Shown: positions 34,000 through 45,892 of the stretch, piece after piece | Position numbering within the stretch: position 1 is the stretch's first letter | How the letters are laid out: each line of letters begins with the position of its first letter | Assembly (NCBI GenBank): GCA_047967505.1 | Contig: CM106539.1 | DNA: 64,000 bases | Direction: 5' to 3' (one strand) | Source: Dipteris shenzhenensis | Taxonomy: Eukaryota; Polypodiophyta; Polypodiopsida; Gleicheniales | Notes under the pieces: model-generated | The model's input: the letters and a program-made list of their open reading frames with translations, nothing else | Told to the model about the DNA's origin: nothing | The model's database searches: none | Made by a program: the position numbers and the translations under genes

Positions 34000-34148
34000 G
34001 CAGAACAGAAACTGAACAAAGAATAGAGAGTACACAGCAAACTAGAGAGGAACAAAATTTTCCTTCAATACTAATGTAGTACAGATGATGGCTACATCCA
34101 CCCATGCGCTCCCACAGTGGAGCTTAGATGGCGATCTAGACAGATACT
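34000..34148 (-). repeat. Truncated 5' LTR fragment of the copia element
   Basis: 149 bp matching the U5-proximal part of the 30,241-30,852 LTR. It lacks the last 18 or so bases next to the internal region, and everything upstream of 'cagatact' where unrelated sequence begins. Confidence 0.88.
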
Positions 34149-34500
34149 CTGATTATGAAATATAAATTCTCAATGAAGTCACTTATAATTTGGTTTGTAT
34201 TGTGGAAGATAACTTGGATAATTCTCTCACAACACAAGCTCTCTATGCATTTATACATGTTGAACCAATATTTCCTTTATTGATTTATCCCCTCCTTGGT
34301 TCCAAAATATTTCGCCCTACCCTTCCAAGATGCCAAAAAGAGATTACTTGAACGTGGCTTCTTCCTTTTGTTTGGTTGCATGAGCACCAAACTTCCTTTT
34401 GATACAGTTAATCTTTGCAAGCAGCAACCATCCACAATAGCCTTGTTGGCAACATCGATGGAAGATATAGAGGAAAGAGGTCGACGAGTGAGGGAGCTCA
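34149..34500 (-). mobile_element. Fragment of an unidentified element (family U, copy 1)
   Basis: Aligns with 58,764-59,060: both carry, on the minus strand, a frame reading SKGS/LKGAWVLM..KRK(K/R)P...FLASWKGR and a continuation '(R/K)ELVL..YP..LPQ'. It is cut at 34,148 by the truncated copia LTR. Stops are present; function unknown. Confidence 0.55.
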
Positions 34501-34703
34501 CATCTATAGCTTCGTCCTCGATACTCTAATCAACACGACATTTGGCACAAGAATGGTTCTGATTATTGATGCATGCCATTGAGACTAGTATCCAAACTTA
34601 TACTTGAATACCTGAAAACTCAATGGACACATCAAAGAGAACACATTATATTCTAGTCTTGTATAAGCATGATCTTCTTATTCAAAACTTTAAGAATATT
34701 ATC

Positions 34704-35230
34704 AAAGAGAGGGATTGACAAAGCAACGACATCATTCTCGTACATTGCGCTTCAATATTATGATCAACAAAGCTTCCTATCAAACCAAGACCAGTTATTG
34801 TGTTGTCATCCCCATGAAAAACTTTTAAAAGTTATATTCCAATTTGTAGCATCTTTATAAATAAACCCATTTTCACCAAAAATTGAAAGAATATTATCCA
34901 ACTTAACACTTTCAATTCTAAAATCTCAAAAAGAGAGATTGAAAAAGCAAAGAGATCGCTAGTGTACCTTGATCCTCGATATTTTGATAAAGAAAGCTTC
35001 TCAAAGAGTGAGGTCTTGTCAATGGTTTGTTGTACCCAACGAAAAACTTGCAAAAGTTACATTCTAGTCTACAACATTATGATAAACACACCGTTTTGCA
35101 AAAGCATAGATTGGTTCATCTAAAACTTTTGAAAATTCAAAGAGAGAGATGGACAAAGCAAAGAGCTCATCATTGTACCTTGCCCCTAGAGCTACTTCAA
35201 GTTATTGGTTTGCCATCGCCACACAAAGCT
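34704..35230. repeat. Diverged tandem repeat, 210-225-bp units, about 2.5 copies
   Basis: Units start near 34,704, 34,929 and 35,139 with AAAGAGAG..ATTG(A/G)(C/A)AAAGCAA and share 'gtacctt', '(a/c)aaaacttttaaaagttata/ttgcaaaagttaca' and 'ttctagtcta' blocks. It lies upstream of the family U fragment. Confidence 0.65.
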
Positions 35231-35280
35231 CGTAGAAGGCAACCCAATCTACAGGTTGAAGGAACACATATGAGGAAGAA

Positions 35281-35283
<3 letters not shown>

Positions 35284-35339
<56 letters not shown>
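35284..35339. repeat. (GA)n microsatellite
   Basis: About 28 perfect GA units. Confidence 0.97.
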
Positions 35340-35343
<4 letters not shown>

Positions 35344-35499
35344 TATTTTGGGAAGGGAGAGTAGTTTGGGAGGGAAATCACATTTCAGTTGGTGATGTAT
35401 TTTGAATGAGACATTGTCAGATAGTAGAATTGTGTCACTAGCTTGACCAAAATTTTTATTTGTTATTGATAGTTGTACATGACAATTCAAAATTTTTAA

Positions 35500-35589
35500 A
35501 ATTTCCCCATGTTACATTGGCCATTGGTTGAGAGCTATTTTTCATTTTGGCCAAAAGGCCCCAAAATGAGCTCCCTTTTTTCCTAATGA
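35500..35589. repeat. Family U terminal motif, copy 1
   Basis: GTTACATTGGCC...GGTTGAGAGCT(T)A followed by GGCCCCAAAATGAGCTCCC and TTTTTTCCTAATGA. The same string occurs at 59,534-59,630, and its last 34 bases at 54,265-54,298. In all three places minus-strand coding relics lie at lower coordinates, so it may be the element's end. Confidence 0.8.
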
Positions 35590-36861
35590 TGCAAAGGAAA
35601 ACTGGAACAAAAGATCCAAAGGCAAAGGTAAATGTTGAGCCATTTCCTGAGGATGCAAATGTAGAGTAGGTGTGAGAGATAGAACTGGTGCCAAAGCGAA
35701 AGGCAGATGAAGATGCAAATGCATGGTAGGTGCATCAGACAAAACTAGTACCAAAGCAAAAGGTAGGTGTAGTGCCTTGGATTAATCTAGTTGAGGAGGA
35801 AGTGGTTGAAGAGATTAAAATACAGAGGACTCCCAAACTCAACAGTGCCCTACAAAAATTATTGATATAAATGGGGCCCCAATGGGGTGCTTATGTCAAC
35901 ATAGAATTCTAGGAGATGTGAGACCTTGCTAGAGTAAATTCTAGGAGATATGAGCCCCTACTAGAGTACACATGTTGCCTTGCAAATTTCAAAACCCTAA
36001 GTGATGTAAAATACTTGATCTTTCTCACAGATTTGAATGATTTATGTTCAAATCTTGATTGTCATCACATATTGAGTGTGATGTTATGCTTTCTACATCT
36101 ATAAATTTTGAAAAACAGACAATGACATTCATAATTCAAAATTGTACAATCTACGACTCTTGTTCTGTTTCATATATTGATTTGGCTTCAATCGTTTGAT
36201 GCATAAAAAGCTCACAAAGGTGGAATAGACTAATTCCCTGCATTAAGGAGTGGGCAACATGTCGTAGAGCGAGGCATCTATGAGCCATCCACTTTTCTTG
36301 TTAACAAAAGGGGGTAATCTTATCATCTATATTCTTTAAATTGGACTACTTGGTCATAAGGGTGTGCTTTATCAAAATTTACCCCAATGCTCTGTTGACC
36401 ACATACTCCAATAGTAGGTCAATAGTCCTTCACTCCTTCTGAGTCCTTTGATCATTGCACCTACTCTTTTTTTACTCGTGTCCACACTTTATAAGTAGAT
36501 AGAAGCTAGTCTCTCTATTTGCCTCCCCCTTTCCCCTTTGTAGTTATTTAGTAGGTCTACCTTGGCTTCTTGAAAAACTTGACTTCACACATCCCACTTT
36601 AAGTCAAATTCATTATGAAGTTACTTTTAACTCTCAAATCTTCCAACTATATTAGATATCCAAAAAACAAAAGGATGCATACATCTCAAGAGGTTTTTTA
36701 ACTGTAGTTTCTCCATGTTTTGATTTTGTGATTCCATTTTGGAAATATGCATCTTCACATGAATGCTTGCTTGAGGGATCTTTTGTATCTTAATTAGTAA
36801 TGATTAGTGGGAGATTTATTTTGATTTATTATGTATCTTATAAGAAGTGGGTTGAGAGTGG

Positions 36862-36905
<44 letters not shown>

Positions 36906-37430
36906 AGATCTAGTTCAATTTGGGAAAAGATCTCTCTTTTCCTATCATTTGCTATCTACATAGCATTTCTACTAATTTTGGCATTCCAAGACACCTTGTA
37001 GACTTGAACGTCATTCAAACTAAACTTTTCTTGTTGATTTCATTCCATGTGTCATGCTGGCCACATCTTATGGAACAAGATCAACATGAAGAATGAATTC
37101 CATGTTGATCTCATTTCATGTGTCATGTTGGTCAAATCCTATGGAACAAGATCAAATGAAAAGTGGATTACAAACAATGTTCCGTTTTTAATCCAATGAG
37201 TTAGAGTCTGGAGCTCCACTATGTTGAGGGTCACTGTTCCAAAGCATCTTATACCTAAGAGATTCAAGAATCCCTCCTAGCACTAAAGAAGTTAGGCATA
37301 GTAGCCTATGTGATGACCAACTATCCAAAGTTGACACACTATATTCTCAATTGGATATATATTCTATGAGGAGAACTATTGCAAAATAATAGGTGTGTAC
37401 TTTCAGAATAGTTATTCATGAATGGGCAAT
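35590..37430. other. Mostly non-coding; small 60-bp repeat and (CT)n microsatellite
   Basis: A 60-bp unit with 'gatgcaaatg' at 35,652 and 35,712 encodes an imperfect 'VPK.KA-EDANA' peptide repeat. (CT)n at 36,864-36,901. 'tgtcatg(c/t)tgg(c/t)ca' phrases repeat at 37,049 and 37,115. No gene recognised. Confidence 0.45.
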
Positions 37431-37439
37431 TCTTGCCCC

Positions 37440-38950
37440 AAGGTCCTACCAACCCCGAAGTTGACTATGGCATGAGGAGCAAATCATGTGAGTGGACTTG
37501 CTTACATACAAGGCCCCCCACTATCAGGATACCTATTTGCCATGGAATTTGACACAACTAACAAGGCCACATCCTTCAAACTATTCCAAAGAGAAGGTGA
37601 TAGGAAGGAGGCATATGAATTTTGGTATGCCCCTGTCCCCAAGCAAGAGTTCTCTTAGAATTGGATAAACATTTTGGAAAACATTGATGTCCCAGAAAGA
37701 ATAGGATTCCAAATAAGATCCCCTAAGCATGAAGAGTTGAGTACGATGGTGCCCCTCAGCATGTTTAACATGCTCAGACCCCATGAGGTGAGTAGTGGGA
37801 GAGTAAGGGTCAAATCAGACCTCCATTGGCTAATGTATGTGGGTGCCACTACTACTCACCATAAGTTTTCCTCCAATCGAGGATCTCAATTGAGTAAAGT
37901 TACCTCCACAGTCAGCTCCATAAGTGCCATGAAGGAGCCCCCCTTTGGTCCGAAGCTCCCAAGTTCCAAAAGCCTGAAGGCAGTAAACTTGGCACTGGAA
38001 GGGGTGGACCCACAACCAGTATACATAGCAGATGACCTCACCCCCAATGAGGAGCATGCTTTAATTGCTCTCCTTTGAGAGTACAAGGACTACATTTTCT
38101 AAAAGTATACAGACATGAAGGGTGTGCCTGCTGAAGTCGTGCAGCACATGATACCTATGCTAGATGATGTCAGGCTAGTAAGATAACATCCCCATCCTAT
38201 AAATCCCAAATATGCACTCATAGTGAGGGAGGACTTCCAAAAACTCGTAGATGTAGGATTCATCCATGAGATAGAGCATACAGATTGGGTGTCACCCATT
38301 GTGATAGTCCTAAAGAAGAATGGAAAGATTCGAGTTTGTGTAGACTTGAAAAAGGTCAATGCCACTACAAGGTGCTACCACTATCCATTGCCTTTCACAG
38401 AATGTGTTCTAGAAAGAGTAGCTAAGAAGGAAGCTTACAACTTCCTAGATGGATTCTCAGGATACAATCAGGTGTCCATCACACCACAAGATCAACATAA
38501 AACTGCTAAATGGGGTTTGTATGTGGCCAAAGTGATGATATTTGGACTTACCAATGTGCCCTCCACATTTCAGTTGATGATCACCATCTTTAAGGAGTAC
38601 CTAAGGGACTTTGTAGAAGTCTTCTTGGAGGATGTGTGTGTGAACTCGACATGGGATGACCATCTGAGATACCTGAAACTAGTCCTTGAGAGATGCAGGT
38701 TGTATTATCCCAGAATCCTCTCAAGTGTCAATTTTGGGTCAAACTTGGCATGATTCTTGGTCACATAGTGTCCAAGAATGGCAGCTCCACATATTACAAC
38801 AAGATCAAACTCATTCTAGAGTTACCTCCCCCCACGAATGCCAAGGGAGTGAAGTTGTTTATGGGCCATATGGGCTACTATCAAAGGTTAATCTTATTTT
38901 ACGTAGACATAGTCAGGCCATTGTACAAGCTGTTACGAGTCTTTGATTAG
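37440..38950 (+). pseudogene. Ty3/gypsy reverse transcriptase relic
   Basis: A pre-RT linker frame (37,674-38,078; ADDLTPNEEHALIALL) leads to EEHxYKDYIF and NPKYALIVREDFQKLVDVGF, then RT motifs EHTDWVSPIVIVLKKNGKIR, FLDGFSGYNQVSI, FGLTNVPSTFQ and the catalytic block VEVFLEDVCVNS, where the usual DD is ED. Three frame changes carry the RT to the thumb (KSFETLKLALATTLPQQ near 38,970). Inactive. The linker and RT style match the Tat/Athila side of plant gypsy elements. Confidence 0.85.
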
Positions 38951-40500
38951 ACCAAGGAATGTCAAAAATCCTTCGAAACCCTCAAGTTAGCTTTGGCCAC
39001 AACACTGCCACAACAAGTTCATCTTTTTTTATTATCAAGCATTACTGTATTTGGTTAACAAGCCCTGCATGATGGGATGCATCAAAACGTGTATGCTAAT
39101 CCTTTTGGAGTTTGACTTCACAATAGCGGTGTGTAAAGGAAAGACCCACATCCTAGCCGACCACCTCTCAAGTATTCCCTATGGGGAAGCACCAACAGGA
39201 GTCAAGGATAACCTCCCAGATGCTCCCTTATTTCTCATTGACATAATTTTGGAATGGGTAGCCAAAAGAGGACACTACTTGGCAAACAGGTTGCCTTTGG
39301 ACAAAGCCCTCAAGAGGGACAGAGCTCACAGACTCATTAAGAAAGCAGCACCATATCAGCTAATTACAGGCCACCTCTACCACATGGGCAAGGATGGCAT
39401 CATGCGCAGGTGTGTGTGTGAACATGAATATATCGGCATGCTCAAAGAAGATGATTTCAGGATAGCAAGTGGTCACTTAGCCCATTGATGTTATCGCACA
39501 CAAGGTGTTGTAGGCGAGCCTTTGATGGCCAACTCTCTTTGGAGATGCAGCTAAGTTTATCAAGAGATGCAATCCTTGCCAAATAGTGCAAATTCCACAC
39601 AAAGCGGACATGATGCCCCTAATGGGGATATTAACCGATCAACCCTTTGAGAAATGGGGCATAGATTTTATTGGTCCGATAAGCCCAACAGCTAAAGAAA
39701 CAGGAGCCAAATACATTATCCTGGCCACAAATTATTTCACCAAATGGGTGGAGGGGTGAGCTACAAGGAAAACCGATGCGCGGTCCACAGCTAAGTATTT
39801 ATATGAACAAGTCATTACACAGTTCGGGTGTCCCTTGGAATTAGTCAGCAATTGAGGAACTCATTTCCTCAATGAAACCATAGCGATCCTAACTAGTGAA
39901 TTCATGATCATACATATGAAGTCAGCACCATACTAACAAACGACCTGGTTGAGAGCTTGAACAAAACATGATGCATGATTATAACTTGCACAATCTAAGC
40001 CAGTCATGTTGACAGGGAACACAAGCTCACGAGCACAAGCTCATTACAGCATTGTGGACCTACCAAATGTCTTACAAGGTGGCAATGAACTGCATCCCCT
40101 TTAGCTTAGCCTTTGGGGTGGAGGCAATTATGCCAATGGAGTATGTAGTACCCAAACTTTGCATCACGGTCAAGGAAAGGCTTACCAAAAATGCCTTGGT
40201 GGAGTGCTTAATCAATCTTGAATGACTAGGTGAAACCAGATTTCACGCAGCCTATTATTTTTTAGTAGAGAATGCAAGGCAGAAAAAATGGTTCGACTGC
40301 AACCTCAAGAGCAAATACCTCAAGGAGGGAGACCTAGCACTCCTCTATAGCATCCATAACACCAAGTGCAAATTGAAATATAGGGGCATGGGTCCCTACT
40401 GCATAGTGGAGATTACTCCGCAAGGCATGTGCCAAATAGCTACCCTAAAATGGAGTAGAGATGGATGGCTACCTTAATGGTAGCAAATTGAAAATATGCT
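38951..40500 (+). pseudogene. Ty3/gypsy RNase H tail and integrase relic
   Basis: Frame 39,051-39,488 holds the RNase H end (KGKTHILADHLSSIPYGEA) and the integrase zinc region (ITGHLYHMGKDGIMRRCV). Damaged core follows: FEKWGIDFIGPI (first Asp, 39,650), AKYIILATNYFTKWVE, CPLELVSN*GTHF where a stop replaces the second catalytic position, and KSAPY. The C-terminal part (40,270-40,440) reads KYLKEGDLALLYS and KYRGMGPYCIVEI, the usual GPY/F-like module. Heavily mutated. Confidence 0.82.
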
Positions 40501-40559
40501 ATGGTACCCTCACTCTATAAACCCTCTAAGCCATACATAGGAAAAGGGAGCTCAAGGCT

Positions 40560-41290
40560 AAGGTAGCCCAGATGAAACGTCAGGCCATCGAAGAAGCCAA
40601 GGCACATAATGCCAAAACTAGACAACGAAGGCAAATGACCTTGTGTAAGGCAACAGTAGGACACCTAGGGCCAACCGAGGAACTAACCATTGATCCGGCT
40701 AGGTTGAGTGTCCAATTGTAAGGTCCAAGTACGCAGATCGAGGCACTCGTGGATCCAAGAGTGAGCCATAATTTCATCTACAGCAAAGTATGGGAAGTGC
40801 TATAGGTACCCCTAACCCTTATAGTTGCTTCAGTTTGTGCAATCAACGGTCAACTCTTAAGTACATTGGGGTGTGTAGACTTGAAACTAATTGTGGTCTG
40901 CCAGGAGGTAGAGATTCATTTTTATGTTCTCCCCACCGAGGTACTTGACAAAATGATGATATTAGCAAGGAACTAGTGCTATGCCATGAATTGCCAAATT
41001 GATTGGAGAGCTAGAACTGCAACTCTCACAAATGGGGGGAGAACTGTAGTAATTCCACCATGTAAAGTTCATTCCACTTCCCCAACAATACAACCACCCG
41101 CAAGAGACAAGGAAATTGTAAACGAAGATAGGCCCAAAGCTCCAGAAGCCTCCAGTTCCCCTTGGTCTGATCCTCAAAAGGAAATCTATACAAATGTGGC
41201 TCGAAGTTCTAATCTCGTTAATGGCAAATGCTTGCCACGAACTACTCTCCCACCCCTACTTTCCACACCCAAGGCTAGGCCCCTAGTCTA
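40560..41290 (+). pseudogene. Retropepsin-like domain located downstream of integrase
   Basis: A basic coil (MKRQAIEEAKAHNAKTRQRR) leads to IEALVDPRVSHNFIYSKVWE, the 'ALVDSGASHNFI' active-site loop with DSG changed to DPR, then ALCAINGQLL/LGCVDLKL strands, FYVLPTEVLD and QIDWRARTATLTNGG, the typical end of clan AA retropepsins of plant gypsy elements. Two stops. Its place after integrase is abnormal for one element; either a second element starts here or sequence was rearranged. Confidence 0.65.
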
Positions 41291-41299
41291 GAAATCCCA

Positions 41300-42060
41300 T
41301 TAATAAAACAAGTGCATGAAGCCGTCCTTTGTGCACAATGCCACTTTAAAGGGAACAACAGCCCTAAAGCCCAAAGCCATGGAAGGGGTCTCCGACCCCT
41401 TCATGTCCCACACTAACACAAGCAATCCCATAAAGGAGCATAGCTCAACATCACCAATTGCCTCACTAGCAAGGACAAATTCCAACACCCCTCGAACAGC
41501 TGTTTCACAAGCGTTGGGTTGTGATAAGGCTCTTGGAAGCCTAGGGCTACTATCAAGGTGAGGGATGCGTTTGGGTATCAAAGCTTCCAACAACACCGAA
41601 TATTTGACCTCAACTTGTTGGCATTCATAAGGAAGTAACACAAGAACCTGTGTCAACTTTTGATGCAGTCCCACAAGAATCTACCCTCGAGCCCAACACG
41701 ATGAACAATTTTGCGAGCGCAAGGAGTGTCATGATTCCATGTATAGTGCAACTCAATGAGCCGCCAAGGTCCCCAAGGAGGCAACACAAGAATTGACTCC
41801 TAAAAGCAGGGTAGTTACACAAGAACCTTCCTTTAGGTCCATGCACATGCCATCAAAGGACACCTTACTCAATGGAGCACCTGCAGTGTCACCCGAGCAT
41901 AATCCGCCGACCACATCAAGGGTCGCAGTACCACAAGAACCTATCCTTACTTTGGTTATAGCCACACAAGAACCCGCGTGCCTTATTTTAAGAGAGCTCT
42001 ATCAAAGTGAACACCGCGGCGTCGATACACATCTGACGGTGAGTTCGTATGGTGAGTCTA
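41300..42060 (+). other. Degenerate TQEP-repeat linker
   Basis: Variants of ACACAAGAACC(T/C) recur at about 41,637, 41,668, 41,785, 41,818, 41,931 and 41,963, giving (T/P)QEP-type peptides in shifting frames. Looks like the low-complexity linker of a retroelement polyprotein. Confidence 0.45.
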
Positions 42061-42141
42061 GGTCTAGGTGAGTCTATTCAGCATTCATGTCAATTGCATT
42101 CCACATAATCATCAAGTCTAGGTCTAGGTGAGTCTATACAG
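42055..42141. repeat. Short direct repeat beside the gypsy insertion
   Basis: TCTAGGTCTAGGTGAGTCTA followed by TNCAG occurs at 42,056 and 42,117, just outside the 5' LTR. Confidence 0.85.
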
Positions 42142-42144
42142 TAG

Positions 42145-44046
42145 AGTGAAACCAAAAATTGATATTTTTTATTTGGCATTGGTATTGTTTTCTTCTATGT
42201 TTGATAAAAGCTTGAGTATCAAGTGATAGCCTAGCGGCTCTCACTTATTTCTATTTTCTAAGATATTGTATGGGATTGAGAGGATGAGTGGAATGGATCA
42301 TTGTAAATACCATGTGTATGAATGATAAATACCTTGGTATGGGGTGAGAGTTATTTGTGTATGGGATATTATGGGGTTTTTAGAAAATAAGGAGAGTGAG
42401 TCATATAAAGAGGTGGGCTCATGTCCATGTGTTCCAATAATATAAGAGAGGCCACATGCCAAGCGTGTGGAAGGCATGTGGAGGAGTGTGGACTCAAGAG
42501 GAATCCTTCTAGAATTCCTATGTGGAATAAGGAGGATGTGGACATATGGAAAAGAGAGGGTCCCTATGGGCTCCATGTGTGGAGACTCTTGATTTTCTCA
42601 ATATTTTAAGAGTCTTGAGCATCTTTTGATGGGACACATGGCAAGAGTAGCCAAAAAGGACATGGATGGTGACATATGGGCTTATGTGATTGATGGGGAA
42701 ATGAATCTACAGGCATCAATTGCAAATGGGTGAAGGAGGGTGATAAAATCTCTAAAAAAGGAGCCCTCTTCTCCCTTGTTCATGATCTCTTCCACCATTA
42801 GGCCTCATGTTACTATAGCTCTAGTCTCCTCAAGCCTCTTCCATGAGCCTTCTCTCCCTCTTGTAGATATTCTCTTATGTAGACTCTTGAGTCCATCTCT
42901 CTCTAGTTCATTCTCTCTCTATGAGTAGTCTTGGAGCTTCCGCTCCCTCTTGTATGTATGAAACCTCTTCTTCTCCCTTGTATTTGTAGTATTTTGATTT
43001 GAATTGGTGTGGTGTCTCACTCTATTGGTAATGAAGGTTACTTTAGGTTCTCTCTCTTGAGTGTCTCTTCCATTTTTCCATTGCTTTCTCTTTCAAAGTG
43101 CTTAGAATTGTTGTCTATTTGGCTGCTCATTGCGCATAGATGGTTTATCTATTTCCTAAGCCACAAAGGGGGCTCTTCCTTCCCTCCTAGAAGACCTCTA
43201 TGGGACTTGGATCGTTGATGAAGTCTAAGCATAGAGGTAGTATTCTCCCAAGTCGGCACCAGTAGGAGTAGGTGTTTTTCATGACAATTTGACCCCCTGT
43301 CAGTATTTTGCTCATAACTTTTTGCTCCATCGTCCGATTTGGACGAAACTTATATCAGCGCGAAGCTCTCTTCAAAGAGCATCATCGTATATCTTTAATT
43401 ATTGTATTAAATTTTAAACCAAAAATCTATGACTCTCTGTGTGTGACTATTTTTTTCAAATAGTTTTTACCCCGTCCAGTAAATTGCCCATATCTTTCTG
43501 ACTGCTTCTCTGTTTCTTATGAAACTTATATCAGAGTGAAGCCCATTTCAAGGTGCATCTAGATATGTGTTTGAATATTTGATATCATGTCTTTGCTAAA
43601 AGTTATGGGCCTATGTGTCTTATGACAATTTGGAGAGTGTTTTGAGCTAAGTGTAAAGGTGTCTATGAAGGAGGTGCAATGTTTCCTTGGAACCTACCCA
43701 TCCAACCCAATCAGCCCCTTCAAACTCCTAGATATATATCAGTTCATGTCATGTTGAGCTGCAAGATCTTCTTTCAATAACATATCACTCTTCTCTTTGG
43801 CGCAGACCGGCTTGTTGAGATTATGGCCTCCGCTGATCCTTTCCTTCTCCCTATGCTTGAGTACAACATCACTTGGGATGTTACCATCTTCATTCTCATC
43901 TAAGGAAGGATAGTATAGTGTGGTCTCTTGGTATAAAAGCTTCTTTTTCATGTCCCTTTCCTATTGATGAATATCTCTCACTCAGTTTGAAAGTAGCAGG
44001 AAGTGAAGAGGTGCGTGAAGTTTATTACGCCCAACTTCATGTCACA
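42145..44046 (+). repeat. 5' LTR of the gypsy element
   Basis: About 1.9 kb; first base of the expected TG is mutated (AGTGAAACC against TGTGATGTCC in the 3' LTR); ends TGTCACA. Contains about 70 bp near 42,800-42,870 that the 3' LTR has lost between short CTCTTCC/CTCTCCC-type repeats. Its TATA position reads CTCTAAAAAAGG (42,751), so the promoter here looks damaged. Confidence 0.9.
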
Positions 44047-44937
44047 TCTTTTGGTGGAGACACCAGGTACATTTGGTATTGGATTCATCCTAGCTTACTA
44101 AATGTTCTCGGGTGTACTTTATTGCATGTTATGCCTAGTATAGGCATGTGTTTTCTGATGTGATAAAGAAGATGCCTTGAAGAACTCCGTTAGAAGAGAT
44201 TGCAGCCCATTTAAGAGAACTAGAAGATTGTGAAGGTGATGCTCAAGCTATTCGCACGGTCATCATGATCATATCCTTTATGTTTGCACTCTTGAATATG
44301 TTGGTGAATTGACAACACCGTCAGTAGCAGCAGGCACAATGATAGATTGGGGATTGTTTCATGCACTGCAGCTTGGTGTGAAGAAGAGTTGAGTCTTTGG
44401 GTAGTTTTTGACTATAACAGTGGAGTGAATGATTTCAACTTCTTTTGCTATGAAAATGATGAAGAGTAAAATATCTTGAAGCTATTATGTGCACTTCCAA
44501 TTGTGAGAAGGGTGATTCTTGAATGCATGTATACACAATGTTTTCATGGTGCTGGTTGATCACTTATTTTTGAAGATTTTGTTAGGATCACATTGTGGAG
44601 GGTTTTCAACAAGTGGTTATGCATAATAAGTTGGTCTTGGTATACTAAGGCTCTATGGGTTCTTGTTTAGGATATCATTTGGATCTTGGTGTTTCCTTTT
44701 TGTGTTTCATCATGGTGAAGATTCCAGTGTTTCGAGGGACCTAAGGGGAAGACCCGGAGTCTAATCTTTAGGATTTTGTTTGAGGATGCCAGCTTTCTAG
44801 ATGGTCATGAAGGATCGGGTGAAAATTTTGCCTAATTTTCTTGAAGGTGTAGCCTTGAGTTGGCATGAGGCCTTGCTGGACTCTACCAAGGAGGACTGGG
44901 ACCAAGCGTGGCTGCAATGAAGTAGAGATTTGGGGCA
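44047..44937 (+). pseudogene. gypsy leader and start of gag, degenerate
   Basis: Directly after the LTR is ATCTTTTGGTGGAGACACC; I could not assign this primer-binding region to a tRNA. Frames near 44,780-44,930 (for example GVALSWHEALLDSTKEDWDQ) look like a gypsy gag capsid ('A..WW......') with frameshifts before the main gag frame. Confidence 0.55.
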
Positions 44938-45890
44938 GTGGAGTCGCCAAATGCTTTGATGTTGCAGTTGGACTGGTTCTATCAAGGAGAGGGTGAGATG
45001 GTCTCTGCATTGGCAATCCGATATGAAACGTTATGGACAAAGTATGAAAGGGTAGCTTTGCGAGTTATGGCATCTGCATCATCGGTCCCTCAAAGTCTCG
45101 TAAGGATGGAGCACTTAAAGATGAGCAAATTTGTTATGGCTTTGGAGCCTCGTCTTCACTCAAAAGTAATGAGTAAAGATCCAACAATATACATGGAAGC
45201 ACTTCGCATTACGACCAAAAAAGAAGCTTCTCTAAAGATCGAATCCTCTTTTGTGTCCTTAAGAGCTTCAACTTCTAAGGTGGAGGTAATGGGCACTCCT
45301 CAGGTACCAAAGTCCTGTGAGTTAGATCATAATATCTCCCAATTGATGGCAGAGTTTGCTGATTTGAAATTGCATTTGGTTAATGCACGACAACCTAGAG
45401 CACCAAAGAGTGAAGATAGGCCTCGAGATAAGAGTGGGGTCACTTGTTATGGATGTAATGAAAAAGGTCACTATCGCCCCAAGTGTCCTAGATTGAGAAA
45501 GAAAGAAGAAAAAAAAGTATCCTTGTTAGAAGCTTCTTCAGGGGATGAGGAAAGAGAGGTAATGATGGCTAAATGGGGGCATGGTAAAGCAAAATAAGAA
45601 GAAGAAAGCAAGGAAGAAGTAGATGAGGAACATCAGGAAGAGGAACACTGTAGTAAGAAAAAGAAGGCATCTAGAAGGAGAATTAGCCAGTCAGACTTTC
45701 ATTTAGGACAAGGCATTGGAAGCTATGACTTGTTGTCCGACCTTAAAGAAAAGGAAGCTCATATCACCTTTGGTCAATTACTTGCTTTGTCTCCAAAACT
45801 ACGGAAGGAATGGGGAAAGCTATAGCAAGCACGAGTGTCAAAAAAGAAAAAGAAGAAAAGTGTCATTCATGTTGTTCAAAATGTAGATAT
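44938..45890 (+). pseudogene. gypsy gag with CCHC zinc knuckle and gag-protease linker
   Basis: The 219-codon frame (44,938-45,597) covers capsid-like sequence (LDWFYQGEGEMVSALAIRYE) and a nucleocapsid knuckle CYGCNEKGHYRPKC at about residues 170-183, the canonical CX2CX4HX4C with flanking basic residues. After a stop, the linker continues KKKKASRRRISQSDFHLGQG and SYDLLSDLKEKEAHITFGQL, the conserved block that precedes plant gypsy protease. Acidic GDEERE patch follows the knuckle. Packages element RNA in the virus-like particle in intact relatives. Confidence 0.85.
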
Positions 45891-45892
45891 AG

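Larger units (their letters stand above)
30241..34148 (-). mobile_element. Ty1/copia retrotransposon, internally inverted, 5'-deleted
   Basis: Read on the minus strand from right to left: truncated 5' LTR (34,148-34,000), protease, GAG-pre-integrase and integrase N-terminus (33,960-33,198), then a segment in the opposite orientation (31,469-33,197, integrase C-terminus to reverse transcriptase), then RNase H (31,468-30,882), polypurine tract and complete 3' LTR (30,852-30,241). gag and the primer binding site are missing. Each domain occurs once, and the broken ends match each other, so this is one element with an inversion and not two nested elements. No target duplication can be tested because the 5' LTR end is lost. 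Confidence 0.9.

Noticed and set aside
42145-43722. Gypsy LTR ending at 43,722
   Set aside because: Homology first seemed to stop there because the 3' LTR is interrupted by the nested element at 50,135; it resumes at 52,361 and the true end is 44,046/52,681.
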